Below are positions 57,103 to 64,000 of a stretch of 64,000 nucleotides of DNA, piece after piece. Numbering within the stretch: the stretch's first letter is position 1; each line of letters starts with the position of its first letter. The translations under genes were made by a program, and so were the position numbers. Location: the NCBI GenBank assembly GCA_028285145.1, contig JANQQC010000011.1, positions 1 to 64,000 on the forward strand, given 5' to 3'. Source of the stretch: Hyphomonadaceae bacterium. GTDB taxonomy: Bacteria; Pseudomonadota; Alphaproteobacteria; Caulobacterales; Hyphomonadaceae. Below the pieces are notes generated by a model, which was not told where the DNA came from, made no database searches, and saw only the letters and a program-made list of their open reading frames with translations.

Positions 57103-58284
57103 TCAGGCGTGCACCCGTGCTTCAGGCCAGAGCCGGAGGAAGTTCTCAGTATAGAACTGGGTCTTCACCGGCTCATCATGACCTGACAGGGACTGTTCGA
57201 ACTTGCCAATCGGGTCTTTGCCCCCTTCGACATGCGGATAGTCGCTCGAGAAGAGGTAGAGATCCGGGTTGGACTGTTCGATCAGACCGCCGACATCCTC
57301 GATCGGGAACGGGGTGAAGCCCATCTGCGCGGTGAGCTGTTCGGACGGCTTGCGCTCGAACCGGACGGACTCGTCCACACGCGAATAGATCCGGCTCACC
57401 CAGTCGAGCCGCCGCAGCATTTCCGGCACCCAGCCGGCCCCTAACTCAACGGCCGCCCCCCGCAGGTTCTGATGGCGCTCGAACACACCGTCGATCAGCA
57501 GCATGGAGATGAACGTCTCCGGCACCTGATGCATAACGGCGGCATCTTTCGTGCGGACATTCTCGCCGCCGCCCATCCAGTCGCGCACCGCCTTGCGGCC
57601 ATTATTGCTCCAGGCTTTCAGCGCCTGCAGCGGAGAGCCACCGACATGTAGCACGAACGGCACACCGGCTTCGGCAAGCCGGGCCCAGAATGGCTCCAGA
57701 TCGACATGGCCGGGCGCGAAGCCAATCGGCGCGCGATGCGGCACCCAGATCGCTTCCATGCCGGCTTCAAGCGCAAAGTCGAGCTCCTTGATCGCGAGTT
57801 CCGGCGTGTCGAGCGGGACAACGCCCACCCCCATCAGACGGTCATCATCGGCGCAGAAATCAGACATGTGCCGGTTGTGCGCGCGTGTCGCGCCATAGCG
57901 CAGTTTCGGATCGGTCTTGGAGCTTGGATGAAAGGGCAGCGCCACTGAATGTGTCGCGAAAACGAGCTGTTTTCGGAAGCCCAGCAGATCCATCGCTTTC
58001 GACCGGTCAGAGGCATTGAACGCGCCCAGCGCCTGGATTTCCTTGGCTTCGGCGATCAGAGAGTCGCCCATCTCAATCATCTCGTTCACATGAGCGGCCG
58101 AATGCTGCCCGCCCTGCTCCATGATCTCGGCGACTTCCTCATCCGTCACGAGAGAGGCGGAATAGCTCACCTCCGGAATATCATCGCGCAAGTCCGGATC
58201 GGCATAGCGTTTGAGGAAATCCGGCAGCTCCATGATGTGGCTGTCGGCGTCGTAGATCGCGCGATTGTCGGGGGCATAGGCCAT
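57103..58284 (-). CDS. Amidohydrolase family 2 protein
   Basis: A 393-residue metal-dependent TIM-barrel hydrolase or decarboxylase. YDADSHIME begins the barrel where the HxH pair normally lies, FVLHVGG gives the third ligand and FSSDYPHVEGG the C-terminal Asp. Members hydrolyse or decarboxylate aromatic acids and related compounds. It converges on the carotenoid oxygenase gene and may act on its product. Confidence 0.85.
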   Translation of the reverse strand: MAYAPDNRAIYDADSHIMELPDFLKRYADPDLRDDIPEVSYSASLVTDEEVAEIMEQGGQHSAAHVNEMIEMGDSLIAEAKEIQALGAFNASDRSKAMDLLGFRKQLVFATHSVALPFHPSSKTDPKLRYGATRAHNRHMSDFCADDDRLMGVGVVPLDTPELAIKELDFALEAGMEAIWVPHRAPIGFAPGHVDLEPFWARLAEAGVPFVLHVGGSPLQALKAWSNNGRKAVRDWMGGGENVRTKDAAVMHQVPETFISMLLIDGVFERHQNLRGAAVELGAGWVPEMLRRLDWVSRIYSRVDESVRFERKPSEQLTAQMGFTPFPIEDVGGLIEQSNPDLYLFSSDYPHVEGGKDPIGKFEQSLSGHDEPVKTQFYTENFLRLWPEARVHA

Positions 58285-58409
58285 GGGGTTCCTCCTGATG
58301 TTTCTTTTTCAGGCAGCCTACGCCCCCGACGCAGCGAACGCCAAGGGCGCGCGTGACAGGGTGATTGATTTGAGAAACACTCACAATCGCAAACCAAGCA
58401 GGCGGACGG

Positions 58410-59024
58410 ATGTCGGGCGAGCCATCAACAAGGGACGATGCGGGAAGCTGGACGGCGCGGTTTATCGCGCTCGCGCACAGCCCCGCCATCATCCCGGCGC
58501 TGCTGCTTCTCGAAATCCTGGAAACAACGATTGTCCCGTTACCCTATGAGGCGGTCTTCATCGCGCTGTGCCTCGCCGCGCGAGACCGGATCTGGCTGTT
58601 CACCGCCATTACTGTTCTGGGCAGCGCAATCGCCGGGTCCATCCTCTATGCGCTGGGCGCGGGCCTCGCCGACCCGATCGCAGCCCAGCTTGGCATTGCA
58701 GAGACCATCACAGCCTATGAAGACGTGTTCAGTGAACGCGGCGGCGTCCTGATCTTCCTTGGCGGGCTCACGCCTGTGCCGTCCTATGCGGTGAATCTGG
58801 TCGCTGGCGCGACCAGTTATCCGTTCTGGCCCTTTGTCGGCCTGTTCTCGCTCAGCCGCTTCATCCGCTTCGCCATACTGGGTCTGATCCTTTACCTCTT
58901 CGGCGACGCAATCACGCGCGGCTGGGAGCGCCTGCCGAAATGGCCAAGGCGCGTTCTGGTGGGCGCCTTTCTCATCGCGGTCGGCTGGTGGGCGCTATCG
59001 GGCCTCACCGAGCCCCCAGCCTGA
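58410..59024 (+). CDS. DedA/SNARE-associated family membrane protein
   Basis: A 204-residue membrane protein with about five spans. LEILETTIVPLPYEAVFIALCLAARDR and FLGGLTPVPSYAVNLVAGATSYPFWPFV are the two DedA-type re-entrant stretches, though the classical G-x-x-x-G/R motif is modified. Relatives move undecaprenyl phosphate or phospholipids across the inner membrane. Confidence 0.75.
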   Translation: MSGEPSTRDDAGSWTARFIALAHSPAIIPALLLLEILETTIVPLPYEAVFIALCLAARDRIWLFTAITVLGSAIAGSILYALGAGLADPIAAQLGIAETITAYEDVFSERGGVLIFLGGLTPVPSYAVNLVAGATSYPFWPFVGLFSLSRFIRFAILGLILYLFGDAITRGWERLPKWPRRVLVGAFLIAVGWWALSGLTEPPA

Positions 59025-59061
59025 GCTTGAAACAAACGCCCCGCCCTGCTCATCTCGCGTG

Positions 59062-59544
59062 ATGAAAACGCTTCTCCCCCTCGCCGCCGAGATCGGCGCG
59101 CGCCTGAAAGACCGCGGCGAGACCATCGCCGTCTCTGAATCCTCCTCTGGCGGACTGATCTCTGCAGCTCTGCTCGCCGCGCCGGGGGCTTCGGCCTGGT
59201 ATCGCGGCGGCGGCGTGATCTACACCGCTCAGGCGTTCAAGGGGCTGATGGGCCTCACACGGGACGACGTTGAAGGCATGCGCTCCTCCAGCGAGCCTTA
59301 CGCCCGATTCATGGCGGGCACGATCCGCAGGAAACTCCGCGCGACATGGGGCCTGTGCGAGACGGGCGCGGCCGGCCCGAACGGCAACCCCTATGGCGAC
59401 GCAGCCGGCCATACCTGCGTCGCGGTGGTCGGCGACAAACTGGAAACCTCCCGCACACTGGAGACCGGAGACTCCAACCGCGAAAAGAATATGCGCCGCT
59501 TCGCCATGGAAGCGCTGGAACTGATGCGCGAGACGGTGGACTAG
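59062..59544 (+). CDS. CinA C-terminal domain amidohydrolase
   Basis: A 160-residue stand-alone CinA_C protein, the nicotinamide mononucleotide deamidase type. SESSSGGLISAALLAAPGAS and TGAAGPNGNPYGDAAGHT match the family. It recycles NMN to nicotinate mononucleotide in its relatives. ATG at 59062 is used; the codon before it is GTG. Confidence 0.85.
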   Translation: MKTLLPLAAEIGARLKDRGETIAVSESSSGGLISAALLAAPGASAWYRGGGVIYTAQAFKGLMGLTRDDVEGMRSSSEPYARFMAGTIRRKLRATWGLCETGAAGPNGNPYGDAAGHTCVAVVGDKLETSRTLETGDSNREKNMRRFAMEALELMRETVD

Positions 59545-59568
59545 CTTGTCATCCGCGCCGCATCCCTC

Positions 59569-60756
59569 TCATGCCGGCGGTGAAAGAATCCAGGCATCAA
59601 CATGATCTCGGCCGACGACTGCTGCAGCGAGTTCCAGCATGCGGTTTCCACTAAAGCGGCCCGATGCGACCTCTTCGTCGAGCCAAGCCAACGCATCGCC
59701 GCCTTGCTCGGCAAAACCACTCTGATTCATCCTGTGATAGATCGCGGCGGCCAGCAGGTGCATTCCACCATCCTGTTTCCGCCAATACTCGCCCTGGTCT
59801 CGCGCCTGTCCTAATTGCTCATTTATGACGGCCTCCAGAGCCTGCGTTGCATCCTCTTCAATTACGCCCTTGATTGAGGAGTAGCCGAAGGCAGGATTGG
59901 ATTTCTCGACAATCAACTTTACCAATCCTTCCCGTCCCAGCCGATCAAGAATCCTCGTCGATTCTGGCCGGTCTGGCTCAAGGAAGGAATGAATCATTTC
60001 GTGCACTGCGTTTCTACGCACGATATTGGTCGACCAGTTGGGGCTCGTGACAAATCGTTGCCCAGCGATGCGGATGCCGTGAGGCTCGGTCAGTTCTGTC
60101 AGAAAAATCGCAATCTCTGGCGTGATCGGCCGCCGGAGGTACCGCCGCAATTGCACGACGATGTCGACGGCGTCCAACTCGGCTGTCAGGGTCTGAACCT
60201 CCTTCAGTGACGGACGGTAGGTCTCGGTCCAGAACGCCGGGAAATCGGACGCTGCAACCGCTCGGAAGGCGCGCGCCGCCGGTTCGCGTATCACGTTGAG
60301 GTCCGCACGCGACGTCTCGTCTTGGTAGAAGGCGGTGCCTTCGAAGCCAGCCTTGAGGGCCTCCGGTGTCGATAAGGTCGCAATCGTCGACTCTAGCGAG
60401 TCTAACGGTCCGGCAGACACAATGAGCGCCAAAGCAGCCCCGGGTGTGTTCTTCCGCCCCGTCGAAGCAAGTGTCTCGATCAAGTGCTCGGAGGCCTCCA
60501 CCGCATCCCGGCCGAGCACAGCGCGAATCTCTTCGCGCTTATCCTCGTGATGGCGCGCCTGAAGAACGTCGAGACTGGCCGCCGCGATTGTGACCGCAAA
60601 GCAGGCATCTAAACTGATTGACGGTTGAACGGTCCACACCGTACCGGGCGCAGAGTCTGGCTCGGGCCCGCCAGCGCTTGTGCAGGATGACAGGGCAAGC
60701 GTTGCGCTGCCCATGGCGAGGATCTGGCGTCTGTCGAACTTGGTCATAAGCAACAT
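59569..60756 (-). CDS. Tat lipoprotein with HExxH zinc-protease-like motif
   Basis: A 395-residue protein with a twin-arginine signal (DRRQILAMG) and lipobox SSC (Cys25). The mature part is mostly helical; an HExxH motif lies at His252-His256 (VHEMIHSFLE), the metal site of zincins, near the middle rather than the end. No family is recognised. It may be an envelope peptidase or a relic. A second start at 60747 is possible. Confidence 0.6.
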   Translation of the reverse strand: MLLMTKFDRRQILAMGSATLALSSCTSAGGPEPDSAPGTVWTVQPSISLDACFAVTIAAASLDVLQARHHEDKREEIRAVLGRDAVEASEHLIETLASTGRKNTPGAALALIVSAGPLDSLESTIATLSTPEALKAGFEGTAFYQDETSRADLNVIREPAARAFRAVAASDFPAFWTETYRPSLKEVQTLTAELDAVDIVVQLRRYLRRPITPEIAIFLTELTEPHGIRIAGQRFVTSPNWSTNIVRRNAVHEMIHSFLEPDRPESTRILDRLGREGLVKLIVEKSNPAFGYSSIKGVIEEDATQALEAVINEQLGQARDQGEYWRKQDGGMHLLAAAIYHRMNQSGFAEQGGDALAWLDEEVASGRFSGNRMLELAAAVVGRDHVDAWILSPPA

Positions 60757-60806
60757 CTAGCAAGTCAGACGGGGCCGTCTTGAACAGGTGTGATGTCTGA
60801 AGCCGC

Positions 60807-61457
60807 TTAGCGCCCCGACCGAAGCCGGGCCGGGGTTGTGCCGAGTTCGCGCCGGCACACCCGGCTCATATGGCTCTGATCGGCAAACCCGGCCTCACCT
60901 GCAATATCGGCCAGCGACGCCCCCGCCGTCAGTCCTTTCAAAGCATGCTGCAGCTGCCGCTCGCGTCGCCACCGCCCCGGCGATATCCCGAAATGCGCCT
61001 TGAAGACGCGGTGCGCATGCTCACGGCTCACTTCGGCCTGGGCTTCGTCAAAGCGTCTGAAATCCAGTGAAACGAGATCGGCGAGCCAGTCCGGCATCGG
61101 CGCGGGGTCAACAAGCGAGCCCGTCGATACGGCCTCGCACACCTCCTCCGCGGTCGGCGGCCGCTCCTGCCCTGCCAGCCGCTCCGCGCCGCGTCCCGCG
61201 AACACCCCCCATGCAGGCGCGGCATCCCCAGACAAGGGAACGTTCCAGGCGCACCCCTCGTCCTCAATCGCATTGGTGTGCAGCTGCAACGGCGGATGGA
61301 TAACAATCATCGCCGTGCGAACCTCGAACCGGCCCTCAAGCGCCGCTTCGGAATAGCGCCCCGCCCTAACAATCGCAGCATAGCCATCGCGATGCCGGTG
61401 CGGCGCGATCGGCCCGGCGCGCAGGACATCCATGGCAGGAGACAAATCACGATACAT
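60807..61457 (-). CDS. AraC family regulator
   Basis: A 216-residue regulator with a cupin-like N-terminal half and a C-terminal AraC pair of helix-turn-helix motifs (GASLADIAGEAGFADQSHMSRVCRRELG). The tail is TTPARLRSGR. The target may be the genes around it, but no repeated operator is visible. Confidence 0.85.
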   Translation of the reverse strand: MYRDLSPAMDVLRAGPIAPHRHRDGYAAIVRAGRYSEAALEGRFEVRTAMIVIHPPLQLHTNAIEDEGCAWNVPLSGDAAPAWGVFAGRGAERLAGQERPPTAEEVCEAVSTGSLVDPAPMPDWLADLVSLDFRRFDEAQAEVSREHAHRVFKAHFGISPGRWRRERQLQHALKGLTAGASLADIAGEAGFADQSHMSRVCRRELGTTPARLRSGR

Positions 61458-61711
61458 GAGGCCTCACGTATGGCTGCCAGCGGCTGTCGGGGTACCCGCA
61501 CATTGGACATGTGCAGATGCCGGGCGCATTGCGCAAGGGTTCCCTTTGGTTCGGGAAAGCCGCTTGGACTCCTCGAGGGGAAAGAGCTAGGCAGCGACCC
61601 GTATAATGCGCCGATCACCGGAAGCCTCATCCAGCCAAGTCATGCCGGCTTTGCCTGCCAGCCATCGGCCGTGTTAGCTCACGCATGATGAAGCGCAGCG
61701 GAGAAACCATC

Positions 61712-62722
61712 ATGCAAAAGCGGAATGTCGGGCCGTTCGAAATCAATCCGGTTGGCCTCGGCTGCATGAATATGATGCACGCCTACAATGCCCCGATCTC
61801 CGAAGCGGAGTCCGATGCGCTCCTGAATCGCGCGCTCGATCTGGGTTACGACTTCCTCGACACCGCGACCATCTATGGCATGGGCGAAAGCGAACGGCGC
61901 ATCGGAAAGTTCCTCAAGCACAGGCGCGACGAATTCATTCTCGCCAGCAAATGCGTTCTGGGATTTGAAGACGGCAAGCGGATCCTTGATGCGCGCCCGG
62001 AAACAATCATCGCCGCCTGCGAAGCCAGTCTGCAAAGGCTGCAAACCGACACAATCGATCTCTACTACATGCACCGCCCTGATCCGAACGTGCCGCTCGA
62101 AGACTCCGTCGGGGCCCTCGCCGACCTCGTGGCGCAGGGAAAGATCCGGTCCATCGGCCTGTCGGAAATGTCGGCGGAGATGCTCGAAGCGGCCTCGAAG
62201 GTTCACCCCATCGCGGCCATGCAATCGGAATACTCGCTGATTGTCCGCAATCCGGAGATCGCCGTGATTGAGGCCTGCAAGGCGCTTGGCACAACGCTGG
62301 TGGCCTTCTCCCCTCTCGGCCGGGGCATCTTCTCGCAGGAGCCGCTCGATCCGGACGCCTACTGGGAAGGCGACATGCGTCGAAGCTTCTTCCCCCGTCT
62401 CGCCGAGCCGCATTTCTCAGAGAACATGAAACTGATGCCCCGCGCGCGCGAAATCGCGGAGAACCTTGGCTGTTCCCTGCCGCAACTCGCCATCGCCTGG
62501 ACTCTCGCCAAGGGGCCTGAAGTGGTTGCCATCCCCGGCACCAAACGCATCGACCATCTGGAGGACAATTGGGGGGCAGGCACGGTCGCGCTCAGCCCGG
62601 ACATTGTCGATGAACTGAACAATCATTTCACGCCAGAGGCGATCTCAGGCCCGCGCTACAATGCAATGGGACAAGCCACGGTGACGACTGAGCAATACCC
62701 CTTTGAAATGCAGGCCGGCTAG
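61712..62722 (+). CDS. Aldo/keto reductase
   Basis: A 336-residue NADPH-dependent AKR. The tetrad is visible: Asp in YDFLDTA, Tyr in TIYGMGES, Lys in LASKC and His in YYMHRPD. Start ATG at 61712 has GGAG 8 bases upstream; 61685 is the longer choice. It is followed after 35 bp by an SDR, probably one operon. Confidence 0.88.
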   Translation: MQKRNVGPFEINPVGLGCMNMMHAYNAPISEAESDALLNRALDLGYDFLDTATIYGMGESERRIGKFLKHRRDEFILASKCVLGFEDGKRILDARPETIIAACEASLQRLQTDTIDLYYMHRPDPNVPLEDSVGALADLVAQGKIRSIGLSEMSAEMLEAASKVHPIAAMQSEYSLIVRNPEIAVIEACKALGTTLVAFSPLGRGIFSQEPLDPDAYWEGDMRRSFFPRLAEPHFSENMKLMPRAREIAENLGCSLPQLAIAWTLAKGPEVVAIPGTKRIDHLEDNWGAGTVALSPDIVDELNNHFTPEAISGPRYNAMGQATVTTEQYPFEMQAG

Positions 62723-62757
62723 CCCAGTCTGGTCCGCCACAGGGAGAGGAGTTGGCG

Positions 62758-63594
62758 ATGACAGAATGGCTTGCAGAGGGCCGCACCGCCGTGGTGACGG
62801 GGGCAGCGGGCGGAATCGGGCTGGAAGCGGCCCGGCGCTTTGCTCAGGCCGGCATGAATATCGTGCTTGCCGATGTGAAAGAGGACGATCTGGCACAGGC
62901 CGAGACGTCGCTTGCCGACAGCGGCGCGAGTGTGCTCGCCCAACATTGCGATGTGTCAGACCCGGCCTCCTTGGAACGCCTGCGCACGGCAACGGAAGCC
63001 AGATTTGGCGCTGTCCATTGCCTGATGAACAATGCCGGCATTGGGCGCATGGGCACCAAGCCCTGGGAAGACATCGGCGCATTCCAGCAGATGATCGGCA
63101 TCAATCTGATGGGCGTCGTGCATGGCTGCCACGCCTTCATTCCGTCCATGCTCGCCCATGAGCAGCCGGCGGCCGTCATCAACACCGCGTCCAAACAGGG
63201 CATTACGCGCCCGCCCGGAAACTACGCCTACAACCTCTCAAAGGCGGGCGTGCTCGCCTACACTGAAAGCCTTGCGCACGCCTTCCGCAATGAAGAGGGC
63301 TGCCAGATCACCGCCCATCTTCTCATTCCGGGGTTTGTCTACACGCCCATGGTCTCCGCATTCATTCCGGACAAGCCGCCCTTCGCGGCGACGGCGGAAG
63401 AGACCGTCTCCTTCATGATGGACCGGCTGGAGAATGGGGACTTCTACATTCTCTGTCCTGACAATGAGACCCCGCGGACCCTGGATGAAAAACGGGTTCA
63501 GTGGACCGCCGACGACATCATCAAGAATCGTCCCGCGCTATCCCGCTGGCATCCCGAGTTTGAAGCCGAATACAAGGCGTTCGTGGAAGGCTAA
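62758..63594 (+). CDS. Short-chain dehydrogenase/reductase
   Basis: A 278-residue SDR. TGAAGGIG is the cofactor loop, NNAGIG the second motif, and the YxxxK site is YNLSK. Family members oxidise or reduce alcohols with NAD(P). ATG at 62758 with GAGGAG upstream is better than TTG at 62752. Downstream of the AKR gene. Confidence 0.88.
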   Translation: MTEWLAEGRTAVVTGAAGGIGLEAARRFAQAGMNIVLADVKEDDLAQAETSLADSGASVLAQHCDVSDPASLERLRTATEARFGAVHCLMNNAGIGRMGTKPWEDIGAFQQMIGINLMGVVHGCHAFIPSMLAHEQPAAVINTASKQGITRPPGNYAYNLSKAGVLAYTESLAHAFRNEEGCQITAHLLIPGFVYTPMVSAFIPDKPPFAATAEETVSFMMDRLENGDFYILCPDNETPRTLDEKRVQWTADDIIKNRPALSRWHPEFEAEYKAFVEG

Positions 63595-63639
63595 GTGGGA
63601 CGCAGGAGCCGTCAACTCAACAGAAAGAGCCGATCTTAC

Positions 63640-64000
63640 TTATGTGCAAAGTACACCAGCCTCACTGATGATTGACTGCGCGAGAAGGTTACGTTTGTGA
63701 AACTTCGTGAGTTTTTGCCAAGAGCCATCTGTCGGTAAGAACCTGACAGTTGATGGATCGAGTGTTTCTGGATCGCCCGCCGAACTGGCCAGATCTTCGA
63801 CCGTTGCCAAGAAGCAGGTACGCATACTCTCAGTATACAAATCATCCAATTCCTGCGGGATGTTTACCTGTAGTTCCAGCATCGAAAGTGGCCCGCTGGC
63901 GGTTCTGTCGATGCGGTAGAATGGCACCTCCTCAGCGTTCTTACTGCCGCGAGTTTGTGCGGAGTCATCCGAGCCCGCGGAACAGCCGCCGATCGTTAAG
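63640..64000 (-). CDS. Lipoprotein, 5' end beyond the window
   Basis: An open frame on the minus strand continues to the right edge. The N-terminal part visible reads LTIGGC-SAGSDDSAQT, a likely lipobox followed by a low-complexity linker, then PFYRIDRTASG... LQVNIPQELDDLY and TVRFLPTDGSWQKLTKF. A start at an internal GTG (63927) would have no leader, so the lipoprotein reading is preferred. Family unknown. Confidence 0.6.
   Translation of the reverse strand, partial: LTIGGCSAGSDDSAQTRGSKNAEEVPFYRIDRTASGPLSMLELQVNIPQELDDLYTESMRTCFLATVEDLASSAGDPETLDPSTVRFLPTDGSWQKLTKFHKRNLLAQSIISEAGVLCT

Overview
The window is a GC-rich, densely packed chromosome segment from an alphaproteobacterium. The evidence is the block dapF - mtaB - ftsY - ispZ - ccmABCDG - acnA, abundant TonB-dependent receptors without SusD partners, GTG/TTG starts and CoA-based catabolic genes. 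Hyphomonadaceae/Caulobacterales or a related marine group is the best guess. No rRNA, tRNA, insertion sequence, prophage or CRISPR array was recognised.

Region 1 (about 0.2-24.3 kb) is an accessory catabolic island and the most interesting part. Seven intergenic sites carry the same near-palindromic 16-mer (consensus AAATGATATATCWTTT), each 14-101 bp from one or two gene starts. The site-linked genes encode an MFS transporter, a Tat-type lipoprotein flavin amine oxidase, two TonB-dependent receptors, a secreted CpcT/CpeT-like (phycobilin lyase family) lipoprotein, a small lipocalin-like (DUF3598-like) protein, DUF1838 and DUF1330 lipoproteins, VOC proteins, an SSS-family symporter, an HMG-CoA-lyase family enzyme, a CaiB/BaiF CoA-transferase, a LeuC/LeuD-type dehydratase pair and a fold-type-II PLP enzyme. 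The last site drives an overlapping operon: isochorismatase-family amidase, two PuuE/cyclic-imide-hydrolase-like proteins, a nitrilase-like protein and a YciI-like protein. Read together, these suggest uptake of a large N-containing ring compound, oxidative breakage in the envelope, opening of a cyclic imide, deamidation to an unsaturated dicarboxylate, hydration to an alkylmalate, CoA activation and aldol-type cleavage. Two bilin-binding-type calycin proteins make linear tetrapyrroles or their maleimide fragments a reasonable candidate substrate. The substrate is inference, and no regulator for the shared site is encoded in the window.

Region 2 (24.3-33.8 kb) is mixed: an FAD oxidoreductase, a DUF5692-like membrane protein, an orphan sensor histidine kinase, a CitE-type lyase, a GNAT acetyltransferase, a serine hydrolase, a metallophosphatase, RarD and a gamma-carbonic-anhydrase-like protein.

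Region 3 (33.8-54 kb) is conserved core: katG, asd, dapF, mtaB, ftsY, ispZ, the cytochrome c maturation operon ccmABCDG, acnA, a DUF1223 protein, and transport and regulatory genes including a MarR protein with a histone-H1-like tail.

Region 4 (54-64 kb) is again accessory. It holds a TesB-type thioesterase, a TetR repressor divergent from a carotenoid-cleavage-type oxygenase, an amidohydrolase, DedA, a CinA C-terminal-type amidohydrolase, a Tat lipoprotein with an HExxH motif, an AraC regulator, an aldo/keto reductase, an SDR, and a lipoprotein running off the right edge.
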